The notes beneath the pieces are model-generated. The model was not told where the DNA came from, ran no database searches, and worked only from the letters and a program-made list of their open reading frames with translations. Below are positions 1 to 8,160 of a stretch of DNA of 51,299 bases, piece by piece (position 1 is the first letter of the stretch; each line of letters opens with the position of its first letter). The DNA is from Phycisphaerales bacterium (lineage in GTDB: Bacteria > Planctomycetota > Phycisphaerae > Phycisphaerales > SM1A02), in the NCBI GenBank assembly GCA_028823105.1, contig JAPKCC010000009.1, positions 1 to 51,299 of the forward strand. The letters are read 5' to 3'. A program made the position numbers and the translations under genes.

Positions 1-570
1 CTCGCCGGTCCCTCGGGGTGTGGAAAGAGCACCCTGCTCCTGCTGGCCGCCGGGCTGCTCGACGCCGAATCGGGGGAGATTGAGCTCGCCGGAAGATCGA
101 TCGCCAATGCTCGCGGCGGCCGTCGGGATGCCCTTCGTGCCGACCGGGTTGGCATGGTGTTCCAGACCCACCACCTGCTCCCCGGATTCACCGCGCGTGA
201 GAACGTCTCGGTGCCACTTCTCTTCGGAGGGGTTCGGCCTGCCCAACACGCCGCGATCGCTGATCCACTGCTCGACCGGCTGGGCATCTCCGACCCACTT
301 GTTCGCGTCGATCGGCTCAGTGTCGGGCAGCAACAGCGGGTGGCGATTGCTCGAGCGCTGGTCGGTGGACCCGCCGTGGTCTTCGCCGACGAACCCACGG
401 CGGCGCTCGACCCGGAGAACGCCGCGAATGCCGTCTCGCTTTTGAAAGACATCTGTCGCGAACGGAATGCCGCCCTCCTCCTTACCAGTCATGATCCTGG
501 ACTCGAGTCGGCGTTCTCGCGGGTGGTTCGATTCGAGGAACTGGCACAGACCTCGGAGGCCGTCGGATGA
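1..570 (+). CDS. ABC transporter ATP-binding protein, LolD/MacB type (5' end outside window)
   Basis: This is the nucleotide-binding subunit of an ABC transporter that would power the FtsX-type permease encoded next. The frame is open from base 1, and the first residues are already the Walker A motif (GPSGCGKST), so the start lies upstream of the window. About 189 codons are present. The Q-loop is seen in MVFQTHHLLPGF, the signature is the slightly variant LSVGQQQRVAIARAL, Walker B is VVFADEPTAALD, and the switch histidine is in LLLTSHDP. LolD-type ATPases are about 220-230 residues, so only some 30 residues are missing. The stop overlaps the permease start (ATGA), indicating translational coupling. 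The subfamily rests on the FtsX-type partner; the exported substrate is unknown. Confidence 0.93.
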   Translation, partial: LAGPSGCGKSTLLLLAAGLLDAESGEIELAGRSIANARGGRRDALRADRVGMVFQTHHLLPGFTARENVSVPLLFGGVRPAQHAAIADPLLDRLGISDPLVRVDRLSVGQQQRVAIARALVGGPAVVFADEPTAALDPENAANAVSLLKDICRERNAALLLTSHDPGLESAFSRVVRFEELAQTSEAVG

Positions 571-1973
571 CCGATCTCAGGCTCATTCTGAAATCATTGA
601 TGGCGCGAGCCACTTCGACCGCGGTCACCTGTCTTCTGATCGCCATCGCGGTCGCGTTGCTCCTCTCGATGCTTTCTCTCCGGGAAGCAGGCAGACGTAG
701 TTTCACCCGAGGCGTCGGGAACGCGCATCTCGTGGTGAGCGGGGACTCAAGTCCGTTGGTCGCGGTGCTCAACGGGCTCTTCTATGCGAACCCGCCACGG
801 GCGGCGCTGCCGGAGTCGAAGGTCATCGAGATCACCACGAGCTTTCCGTGGGCCTGGGCGATCCCGACCCAGCTCGGCGATTCGTTCCGGGGATTTCCGG
901 TCATCGCGACGACGCCTCAGTTCCTCAAAGACTTCGAGCCGGCTCCTGGGGAGCCTTGGGTCTTCGCAGACGGAAGAAACATCGAGCGTCCCTTCGAGGT
1001 CGTTCTCGCGAGCGGCGTCGCTCGTGCCACTGGGCTGGGGATCGGTGATCGACTGCACCTCACGCATGGCATGGGCGTCGGCGGGTCTCCCCCCCCACGG
1101 GCTCCGGCCAGGCAGGAGTCCCAGGTCGTTTCGGTTCCTGGACCCATGGTCGATGAGGTCAATGAGGTCATGGAGGTCAATGAGGTCATGGAAGATGACC
1201 ACCATGGCCACGTGCACGCCGACGGCGGCGAGCACGTGCACGACGAAGTGGTCTTCGAAGTGGTCGGCGTGCTGGCACCGAGCGGCACGCACCATGATCG
1301 GCTCGTGATCACCGAACTTCAGGGCGCCTGGTTCATCCATGCGATCGACCGCCGCGAACTCGCGGGTCGGCCGGCGCCAGGCTCGGTCGAGCAACTTGAG
1401 GAAGCCGATCGGCTGATTACCGGGATCCTGCTCCGGACGCCGGTTCGGGCGGGGCGGAGCAGTGCGGCCATTCTCCAAGGCGCCTTTGATCGCTTGCGCA
1501 GGGACCCATCCATCACGGTGGCCTCCCCCTCGACGCAAGTGGATCGACTCTTCGGAATCGTCGCGAGTCTCGATGCCGTTTTCATCGCCTTGGGTGCGGG
1601 GATCCTGCTCTCCGGCGTGATCTCGGTGATGCTGGTCCTCTGGAATTCGATGGAACTTCGACGTCGGCAAATCGCCGTGCTGAGAGTCCTTGGTTGCCCG
1701 CAGCGACGGATTCTCGGTCTGGTACTGACGGAGAGTGCAATCATTGGTCTGGTTGGCGCGATCGCAGGCGGCTTGCTGGCGGTCGGCGGCGCCTCGCTGG
1801 CCGCTGGTCTTTTGGCGATCCGAACCGGCGTGGTCGTCTCGCCGAACGTTGATCCAAAGGCGGCGGTCCTCATCGCGGCGGGCACCGTCGCATTGGCGGC
1901 CCTGGCAGGCGTCGCACCGGCCATCAAGGCCTATCGCACCCCGGTCGCGGACAATCTCCGGCCGTTGGATTGA
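567..1973 (+). CDS. FtsX/MacB-type ABC permease with histidine-rich loop
   Basis: Inner-membrane permease partner of the preceding ATPase, 468 residues. A membrane segment lies near residues 15-35 and three more hydrophobic segments fill the last 150 residues (about 330-460), the FtsX/LolCE layout with a large periplasmic domain between. The periplasmic part carries a cluster of six histidines at residues 212-225 (motifs DDHHGHVH and EHVHDE), followed by THHDR about 35 residues later, which looks like a metal-binding loop. Just before it, residues 195-209 are encoded by a 9-bp tandem repeat read as EV-NEV-MEV-NEV-MED. Family membership is clear. A metal-linked role is inferred from the His loop and from the DUF3299-like gene downstream. 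Confidence 0.88.
   Translation: MTDLRLILKSLMARATSTAVTCLLIAIAVALLLSMLSLREAGRRSFTRGVGNAHLVVSGDSSPLVAVLNGLFYANPPRAALPESKVIEITTSFPWAWAIPTQLGDSFRGFPVIATTPQFLKDFEPAPGEPWVFADGRNIERPFEVVLASGVARATGLGIGDRLHLTHGMGVGGSPPPRAPARQESQVVSVPGPMVDEVNEVMEVNEVMEDDHHGHVHADGGEHVHDEVVFEVVGVLAPSGTHHDRLVITELQGAWFIHAIDRRELAGRPAPGSVEQLEEADRLITGILLRTPVRAGRSSAAILQGAFDRLRRDPSITVASPSTQVDRLFGIVASLDAVFIALGAGILLSGVISVMLVLWNSMELRRRQIAVLRVLGCPQRRILGLVLTESAIIGLVGAIAGGLLAVGGASLAAGLLAIRTGVVVSPNVDPKAAVLIAAGTVALAALAGVAPAIKAYRTPVADNLRPLD
1151..1195 (+). repeat. 9-bp tandem array inside the permease gene
   Basis: Five consecutive 9-bp units: CGATGAGGT, CAATGAGGT, CATGGAGGT, CAATGAGGT and CATGGAAGA. Because the unit is a multiple of three, the array stays in frame and adds acidic/hydrophobic triplets just before the histidine-rich loop. 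Its word content (GGTCA, TCATG) resembles the intergenic arrays elsewhere in this window. Confidence 0.85.
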
Positions 1974-2069
1974 GTCGCTGGCCACGGTGGGAGCAACCAA
2001 GCATCGTCTCGGAAGTACGATGATCGACCATCGGTCTTTTGTGGGCCGGTCTGGAGAAGCCAAGATCTC

Positions 2070-3161
2070 ATGAGATTCATCTGGGCGATCATCGCCGGCC
2101 TCTTTCTCGCTGCAGGCGTGTTGCTGTTTCGTTCGCCCGACGCGGCGCGGACGTCGCCCCCGGCGAATCCCGCCCCCACCTCCGACGCCGACGTTGATTC
2201 GCCGTCGCCGGTTGATCGAATCTCAAGTCTGGCGTCAACTGCGGACGTCGCGTCGCCTGAGGCGACCACCGCCACTACCGCAATCACCGCCACCGCCAGC
2301 ACGGCGGCGGTCATCGAGCCATCGAGCCTCCCTGAGGCCATCACGCCGCAAGACCAGTCGGTCACCGAGTTGACACATGTGCTCGTGGCCGGCGACACGC
2401 TTCAGTCCATCGCTCGACGCCGCTACGGCGACGAACGTCTCTGGCGAAAGATCGTCGATGCGAACCCGGATCTCGCCGCGGGAAAACTCGAACTGGGTGA
2501 CACCATCGAATTGCCGCCGTTGGAGTCGATCGAGGTGGTTGATCCCGCGGCATCCTTGATCGCCGATCTCGATGCCGGCCGGTCCGCGCGGCCGGCGACC
2601 TCGACTGACGCCGAGCCGATCGAGGTGGCTCCAGAAGCACCGAGGCTCGATCTTGGCCTCGATCGGGAGATCCTCGATGCCACGGTCGTACCCGGTGATC
2701 TCGTCCGGCTCGCCGACGATCGGTTCGTCGCAGACGGCGAGTTCACCATTCGTGGCAAAGGCACCCGCGAGGCACCGTACCGCGTGAGTTGGGAACTTCT
2801 AGCCAGTGCCGCGGATACCTACCGACCAAGCCTCGGCGAGCGAGCGATTCCACAGCGGATCGCCGCGTTGGATGGCGCGTGGATCCGGATCGACGGATAC
2901 GTCGCATTCCCGCTTGGTGGCGAGGAAGCCACCGAAATTCTCGTGATACTCAACCAGTGGGATGGTTGTTGCATCGGCGTGCCCCCAACGCCATATGACG
3001 CCATCGAGGTGGCGCTTACCAACGCGGTGCCTCGGTCCCAACGCCACGCCATCTCCTTTGGCACACTGGTGGGAAGACTCCAAGTCTCCCCGTACCTCGT
3101 CGAGAACTGGTTGGTCGGCCTCTATCTCATGGACGATGCCGAAATCAGTCTCGAACTCTGA
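2070..3161 (+). CDS. LysM protein with C-terminal DUF3299-like domain
   Basis: A 363-residue envelope protein. Residues 1-22 form one hydrophobic anchor or signal (IIAGLFLAAGVLLF). A Thr/Ala/Pro-rich linker follows to about residue 100. A LysM domain then spans about 103-150 (HVLVAGDTLQSIARRRYG through the motif LGDTIELPP), a fold that binds N-acetylglucosamine in peptidoglycan. The last 140 residues resemble the DUF3299 family, with the core LNQWDGCCIGVPPTPYDAIE after a GYVAFPL strand. It lies about 95 bases after the ABC permease. As I recall the literature, a DUF3299 gene sits beside an ABC ATPase/permease pair in the zinc-starvation-induced PA4063-PA4066 operon of Pseudomonas aeruginosa, so a linked role is plausible. 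The LysM fusion would fix the domain to the cell wall. The DUF3299 call is from motif memory only. Confidence 0.8.
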   Translation: MRFIWAIIAGLFLAAGVLLFRSPDAARTSPPANPAPTSDADVDSPSPVDRISSLASTADVASPEATTATTAITATASTAAVIEPSSLPEAITPQDQSVTELTHVLVAGDTLQSIARRRYGDERLWRKIVDANPDLAAGKLELGDTIELPPLESIEVVDPAASLIADLDAGRSARPATSTDAEPIEVAPEAPRLDLGLDREILDATVVPGDLVRLADDRFVADGEFTIRGKGTREAPYRVSWELLASAADTYRPSLGERAIPQRIAALDGAWIRIDGYVAFPLGGEEATEILVILNQWDGCCIGVPPTPYDAIEVALTNAVPRSQRHAISFGTLVGRLQVSPYLVENWLVGLYLMDDAEISLEL

Positions 3162-3197
3162 ACGATCCTCCACGCCTCCTCATCGGAATCAACCGAA

Positions 3198-4940
3198 ATG
3201 CTCATTCCGCTCCTTCTCGCCTTCGGCCCACTGCAAACCGCACCGCCTTGGGATGGATACCTCGATGACACCTCGTTGTCGACCCGTCTGCAAGGCTGGA
3301 CGACGGCCTTCCCGGAACATGTCCGGGTCGACGCATATGGCACCAGCCGAGAAGGTCGTCCGCTGATGGTCGCGACCCTCGCGGGCGATCTGGCCACCGC
3401 CGGGTCGAAGCCAGCGATCCTGGTGGTCGCGGGGCTCGACGGCCTTCATCCCGCGGGAACGGAGTATGCGGTTCGAATCGCCGAACTGTTGCTGGCCGAA
3501 CACTTGGAATCACTTGGTGAAACGACGATCTACGTACTTCCCATCGCCAACCCCGACGGGATCGCCGCCAATCGTGGCAAGGTGAACTTGGGCCGGCGCG
3601 GGGTGAGTCGTCAGGTCGACGGCGATCGAGACGGCACCATTGATGAGGATGGTCCGCGCGATCTCAACGGTGACGGCGTGATCTCGCAGATGCGCTGGCT
3701 TGATCCGCCGCTCTCCAGACCAGCCACGCACCTTCCCGACCCGGCCGAGCCACGGCTCATGAAGACCCCCGACCGTGCCAAGGGCGAAGAGGCGACGCAC
3801 GTGATGATGATCGAAGGCGTTGATGAAGATGGCGACGGTCTGGTCGCCGAAGACGGTCCCGGAGAAGTCCGGCTCGATCGGAACTTCCCCCATCTCTGGC
3901 AGGAGCATTCGGTCGACGCCGGCCCCTACCCGCTGAGTGAGCGGGAGTCCTTGGCGATCGTCGAATTCGTGCTGGCTCATCCAAGAATCGTGGCCGCGGT
4001 CGTCTACGGACCGAACGACTCGGTGGTGGCGATTCCCCCAAGTGACAAGAAGGATCAGACGAACCAGACTCCCCTGGGCATCGATGCCGGCGACAAGAGT
4101 CTCTACACGAAGATCTCCGAGGCGTACGCCGAACACACTTCGCAAAAACGAGCGTCCAACGACGGTGATGAGGGCGGACTCCATTCCTGGCTATACGCGC
4201 ATCGCGGTATTCCCACTGTCTCGAGCAACGGATGGGGTCGTCCGGATCCGACCGCACCGGAAGAAGTCGCGCCGGTGGAGGCTCCCGAAGAAGACAAACC
4301 GCCGGTCGAGGCCGACGGGGGCACCAAAGATGCCGAGACCGAAGAGGTAAAGAAAGAGGAACCACCGAAACCTGCGGACGCTGAAGCGGCCGGCTGGCTG
4401 GCCTGGTCAGATGTGGATCGCGATGGAAGTGGCTTTGTCGAATGGCAGTCGTTCGAGCACCCCACTTTCGGCACCGTCGAAATCGGTGGCATGGTGCCGG
4501 GCTTCAGGTTGAATCCCCCGGCGGACCGGCTGGATGAGATCGCACGCGAGCAAGTTGCCTTCCTTGTCGCCTTCTCGGCGATGCAGCCGGACGTTTCGAT
4601 CGAAGGACCGGAGGTCGAAGCCGTCGGCCACGGAACCTATCGCGTCCGGATGGCAATGGTGAACGCCGGCGGTATGCCGACCCGGACCTCGATGGCTCGC
4701 CGCAACCGGGCGATTCGTCCGATTGTCGTTCGGCTGGAGCTCGAACGGGATCAGATTCTTGACGGTGCGCCCGTCAATCGCATCGACGGGCTCGACGGCG
4801 ATGGCGGACGGGCGACCCTGGACTGGGTCATCCGGCCCAAAGCGAATTCCGTGAGGATTCGGATCGACGATCCGCTCACCGGGGTTCGGACGATCGAAGT
4901 TCCCTTGCCGCAGCAAGGACCAGAGGGAGACGCATCGTGA
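3198..4940 (+). CDS. M14 carboxypeptidase homologue lacking the catalytic residues (pseudoenzyme)
   Basis: A 580-residue probable exported protein with a short hydrophobic N-terminus (MLIPLLLAFGPL). It aligns by eye along its length with the intact M14 enzyme encoded next. Shared features are the PIANPDG strand, two acidic DxDxDG loop pairs (around residues 140-165 and 210-225), the LDRNFP substrate-site motif and a conserved C-terminal beta domain. Every catalytic position has changed: the first zinc His is Gly82, the zinc Glu is Pro85, the third zinc His is Gly271 (VVYGPND), and the catalytic Glu is Gly345 (SSNGWG). A Pro/Glu/Lys-rich insert (about 353-395) and an EF-hand-like DVDRDGSG stretch follow. 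Its stop overlaps the next gene's start (GTGA). It is probably a non-catalytic binding partner or regulator. An alternative metal site using His84/Glu89 cannot be excluded. Confidence 0.83.
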   Translation: MLIPLLLAFGPLQTAPPWDGYLDDTSLSTRLQGWTTAFPEHVRVDAYGTSREGRPLMVATLAGDLATAGSKPAILVVAGLDGLHPAGTEYAVRIAELLLAEHLESLGETTIYVLPIANPDGIAANRGKVNLGRRGVSRQVDGDRDGTIDEDGPRDLNGDGVISQMRWLDPPLSRPATHLPDPAEPRLMKTPDRAKGEEATHVMMIEGVDEDGDGLVAEDGPGEVRLDRNFPHLWQEHSVDAGPYPLSERESLAIVEFVLAHPRIVAAVVYGPNDSVVAIPPSDKKDQTNQTPLGIDAGDKSLYTKISEAYAEHTSQKRASNDGDEGGLHSWLYAHRGIPTVSSNGWGRPDPTAPEEVAPVEAPEEDKPPVEADGGTKDAETEEVKKEEPPKPADAEAAGWLAWSDVDRDGSGFVEWQSFEHPTFGTVEIGGMVPGFRLNPPADRLDEIAREQVAFLVAFSAMQPDVSIEGPEVEAVGHGTYRVRMAMVNAGGMPTRTSMARRNRAIRPIVVRLELERDQILDGAPVNRIDGLDGDGGRATLDWVIRPKANSVRIRIDDPLTGVRTIEVPLPQQGPEGDAS

Positions 4941-6727
4941 ACCAGCATGGAATTACAGACCGTCTGTGTCATCTCGGCCTCGGCGTAGTCTTCGCCCTCC
5001 CGTTCGCAGCGGCTTCTCGCTCCGCGAATGCGCAGCAGCAGATCGAGGCCGAGGTTCCGATCGCCTTCAATCGCTTCTACGACTACGACGATCTCTCGGC
5101 GACCATGGCGGTTCTCGCCGCCGCGCACCCGAAACTTTGCTCGATCCACTCGATCGGAACGAGCGAACAGGGACGCGAGATGTGGCTGCTGACCATCAAC
5201 AATCCCGAGACCGGGCCGGATCTCGCGAAGCCTGCCATGTGGATCGACGGAAACGTCCACGGCAATGAGGTTCAGGCGGGTGAGACCGTCCTCTACGCGG
5301 CCTGGTATTTGCTCGAAGGATATGACGAGGTCCCCGCGATCCGCGAGCTCGTGGACGCGAACGCTTTCTATCTGCTTCCCTCGGTGAACCCCGACGGCCG
5401 CGCGGGCTGGTTCCGTGATCCACACACCCCGAACTCGAACCGAACCGGTCTGCGACCGACCGACAACGATGCTGATGGCCTGCTCGACGAGGACGGTCCG
5501 GAGGACCTCGATGGGGACGGGCACATCGGCCGCATGTGGCGGCCGGATCCCAACGGGACGCATCGTCGCAACGAACGTGACCCGCGGATTTTCGAACGGG
5601 TTCCCGCGGTGCCGGGCCCTGACGGGCGCATCATGCGTGGAAAATGGTCGATGGCCGGAAGCGAAGGCATCGACAACGATGGAGATGGTCGGATCAACGA
5701 GGATGGTGAGGGCGGCTACGACATGAACCGCAACTGGCCGAGTGACTGGCAGCCCACGCACGTTCAGCGCGGTGCGGGGACGCACCCGTTCAGTTATTCC
5801 GAGACCCGAAACGTCGGCGACTTCATCCGTGCCCATCCCAACATCGCCGCGGGCCAGAGTTATCACAACACCGGCGGAATGATCCTCCGCGGCCCGGGTA
5901 CGCCCTACGAATCCGGCAACTATCCTCGCGCCGATCTCCGGGTCTACGACGCCCTCGGCGCGGCGGGCGAGGAGCTGCTCCCCCACTACCGATACATGGT
6001 CATTCATTCGGATCTGTATCCCGTCCACGGAGGGTTCGTGAACTGGCTCTCCGAAGGACTCGGCATCGTGAGTTTTACCAACGAACTGTGGTCGGAGAAA
6101 CGAATCACGCAGAACGGTTCCAACGGCCTCGCCGACGAGGCCGCGAGAATGCGATGGCAGGATCGAGTCTTGTTCGGCCAGACCCACAGCGACTGGACCG
6201 AAGTCGATCATCCCGAATTCGGAAAAGTCCTCGTTGGCGGAGGTACCAAGTACTCCCGTCGGACTCCGCCGCCGTTCATGCTCGAAGAGGAGGCTCACCG
6301 CAACTTCGCCTTCACGATGTTTCATGCTTCGGAGATGCCATCCCTCCGGCTCAACGAGATCATCACCAAGGACCTCGGTGACGGCGTCTGGCAGGTTGAC
6401 CTGGAGATCGCCAACGATCGGATCATTCCAACCCGTCTCGCGCATGCGGCATCGAACAGGATCGGGTTGCCCGATTTCTTGAGTTTCGAGGCGGGCGAGG
6501 GAACAGAGATCCTGCTCGCAGGGCCGGCGACGAATCGATTCGCAAAGACCTTCGACCCCGTCGAATTCAAACCGGAGCGTTTGAAGGTCGAGGCTGGGAT
6601 CAAGGGTAGGAGCATCTCGACCTTCCGGTACATCTTGGCCAGCGATGGCCCGCCGACCGGGACGTTTCATTACCAAGCGACGAAGGCGGCCGATATCACG
6701 ATTCCGCTCGAAGTCGTGGTGGAATGA
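4937..6727 (+). CDS. Secreted M14-family zinc carboxypeptidase
   Basis: A 596-residue exported metallocarboxypeptidase expected to trim C-terminal residues of peptides in the periplasm or outside the cell. The start is GTG, overlapping the previous stop, with GAGGGAG a few bases upstream. A Sec signal peptide runs to about residue 33 (cleavage near SANA-QQQ). The active site is complete: zinc ligands His108 and Glu111 (GNVHGNE), third ligand His310 (SYHNTGG), substrate-site motif DMNRNWP, and catalytic Glu383 (FTNELW). Two acidic loops (DNDADGLLDEDG, DNDGDGRINEDG) look able to bind calcium. The last 140 residues form an all-beta extension shared with the upstream pseudoenzyme. The two genes are almost certainly a duplicated, co-translated pair. 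The exact peptide substrate is not predictable. Confidence 0.9.
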   Translation: MNQHGITDRLCHLGLGVVFALPFAAASRSANAQQQIEAEVPIAFNRFYDYDDLSATMAVLAAAHPKLCSIHSIGTSEQGREMWLLTINNPETGPDLAKPAMWIDGNVHGNEVQAGETVLYAAWYLLEGYDEVPAIRELVDANAFYLLPSVNPDGRAGWFRDPHTPNSNRTGLRPTDNDADGLLDEDGPEDLDGDGHIGRMWRPDPNGTHRRNERDPRIFERVPAVPGPDGRIMRGKWSMAGSEGIDNDGDGRINEDGEGGYDMNRNWPSDWQPTHVQRGAGTHPFSYSETRNVGDFIRAHPNIAAGQSYHNTGGMILRGPGTPYESGNYPRADLRVYDALGAAGEELLPHYRYMVIHSDLYPVHGGFVNWLSEGLGIVSFTNELWSEKRITQNGSNGLADEAARMRWQDRVLFGQTHSDWTEVDHPEFGKVLVGGGTKYSRRTPPPFMLEEEAHRNFAFTMFHASEMPSLRLNEIITKDLGDGVWQVDLEIANDRIIPTRLAHAASNRIGLPDFLSFEAGEGTEILLAGPATNRFAKTFDPVEFKPERLKVEAGIKGRSISTFRYILASDGPPTGTFHYQATKAADITIPLEVVVE

Positions 6728-6749
6728 TCTTGAGGCGGATACAGGCGTC

Positions 6750-8015
6750 ATGGTGAGTCGGGAACAGATTTCGATCGCGATCATTGGTGCCGGTGCGGCG
6801 GGGCTGATGGCGGCGATACATGCCGGTCGATCCTCCGAGGGACGGCTCGGCCCGATTGTGGCCTTTGATGGGGCTCGAACTATTGGGGCGAAGATCCTCG
6901 TGGCGGGCGGTGGGCGTTGCAACGTCACTCATCATGAGGTACTCCCCGAGGACTACGCGGGCTCGAGCAGAAACGCGATCCGAAAAGTGCTTCGCGCCTA
7001 TCCAGTGGACGCGGTGATCGCTTTCTTCGAAGCAGAAGGCGTCACGCTCAAGCGGGAGGACACCGGCAAGCTCTTTCCGACGACGAACAAGGCGAGAACG
7101 GTGCTTGACGCGCTGCTCCGCTCGGTCGAGAACGCCGGTGCCGAAGTGCGACACCCCGCTCGCATCGACTCGATCGATCCAGTACCCGATGGCTTTCACA
7201 TCCAGGGCGACGAGCTTGACGTTCATGCGGAACGGGTGATTCTCTGCACCGGTGGAAAAGCGCTTCCAAAGACGGGGTCCGACGGGCTGGGGCTAGAAAT
7301 CGTTCAGCGACTGGGACACTCGGTGACCGCCGCGATCCATCCGGCGCTGGTCCCGCTACTCCTGCCCGAAGGCGATGCGGTCTGTGAGCTCTCAGGGATC
7401 GCGGCACCGGTGACGTTGTCGATCCGCACCGGGGCCGGCCGGCCGATCGCGGCGTATTCCGCCCCCATCCTCTGCACGCACTTCGGCGTCTCCGGGCCTG
7501 TTGTGCTTGATGCGAGCCGGTATCTCCTCGCCGCTCGTGCCGCGGGCGAGGCTGCCGAGGCATACGTCGACTGGCTTCCGGATGAGGATCGCGGCGAGTT
7601 CGAGCGTGCGATGCTCTCCTCGTCCGGGCAGGTGACTTGCCAAGGAATTCTCCGAGGTCGATTTCCGGAGCGGCTCTTGCGGATGCTTCTTCTCGCGGGT
7701 GGGGTCGACGCTACGGATCGCGTTCGAACCCTCACCAAGGTTCAACGAATCGGTGTGCTTGAGGCGTTGTTCAATCATCGCCTCGACGTGGTTGGTGATC
7801 GTGGGTACACCTTCGCGGAAGCGACCGCGGGAGGCGTTCCGCTTTCGGAGATCCGGCTCGACTCGATGGAATCCCGCATCGTCCCGGGCCTCCATCTCGC
7901 GGGTGAAATCTGCGACGTCGATGGTCGGGTCGGCGGGTTCAATTTTCAATGGGCCTGGGCGAGCGGGTTCCTTGCCGGACGAGCCGCGAGCCGCCTCGCT
8001 GCCCAGACCTCCTGA
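6750..8015 (+). CDS. Flavoprotein of the YhiN/HI0933 (BaiN-like) family
   Basis: A 421-residue NAD(P)/FAD-dependent oxidoreductase of the HI0933-like family, often annotated as aminoacetone oxidase family; the physiological substrate is uncertain. The Rossmann motif IGAGAAGLMAA begins ten residues in. The family hallmarks GGGRCNVTH, CTGGKALPKTGSDGLG, THFGVSGPVVLD and the C-terminal GGFNFQWAWASGFLAGR are all present, and the length is usual. I chose the ATG at 6750 because it puts the dinucleotide-binding motif at the normal distance from the N-terminus. An in-frame extension to 6645 would overlap the M14 gene. It follows that gene by 22 bases, so it may be co-transcribed, although no functional link is evident. 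Confidence 0.9.
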   Translation: MVSREQISIAIIGAGAAGLMAAIHAGRSSEGRLGPIVAFDGARTIGAKILVAGGGRCNVTHHEVLPEDYAGSSRNAIRKVLRAYPVDAVIAFFEAEGVTLKREDTGKLFPTTNKARTVLDALLRSVENAGAEVRHPARIDSIDPVPDGFHIQGDELDVHAERVILCTGGKALPKTGSDGLGLEIVQRLGHSVTAAIHPALVPLLLPEGDAVCELSGIAAPVTLSIRTGAGRPIAAYSAPILCTHFGVSGPVVLDASRYLLAARAAGEAAEAYVDWLPDEDRGEFERAMLSSSGQVTCQGILRGRFPERLLRMLLLAGGVDATDRVRTLTKVQRIGVLEALFNHRLDVVGDRGYTFAEATAGGVPLSEIRLDSMESRIVPGLHLAGEICDVDGRVGGFNFQWAWASGFLAGRAASRLAAQTS

Positions 8016-8063
8016 TCAGCACGGGAGAATGGTCAGGCAAGTAGCATGCGACCCACGAAGAAC

Positions 8064-8137
8064 GGGCTGGTAGCTCAGCGGTCCAGAGCCCCCGACTCAT
8101 AATCGGTGAGACCCCGGTTCGAATCCGGGCCGGCCCA
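8064..8137 (+). tRNA. tRNA with CAT anticodon (elongator Met or Ile2)
   Basis: The cloverleaf is complete: acceptor 8064-8070 with 8130-8136 (one G-U pair), D stem GCTC/GAGC, anticodon loop CTCATAA at 8096-8102, five-base variable loop, and T arm CCCGG-TTCGAAT-CCGGG. The discriminator is A8137 and no CCA is encoded. The first anticodon-stem pair is a C-T mismatch (8091/8107). It is not the initiator: position 1 pairs with 72, and the three G-C anticodon-stem pairs typical of initiators are absent. Elongator Met and lysidine-modified Ile2 both carry CAT and cannot be told apart here. Confidence 0.92.
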
Positions 8138-8160
8138 TCTCTCGCTCTTCGTCCGGTCGT

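Noticed and set aside
747-2063. A 438-codon minus-strand frame
   Set aside because: It lies antisense to the ABC permease, and its product is Arg/Asp/His-rich without any motif.
4751-6928. A 725-codon open frame on the minus strand
   Set aside because: It is antisense to two genes with clear M14 and flavoprotein motifs; its product has no recognisable fold and mirrors the third-position GC bias of the plus-strand genes.
8064-8137. Initiator tRNA
   Set aside because: Position 1 pairs with 72, and the G-C anticodon-stem pairs typical of initiators are missing.
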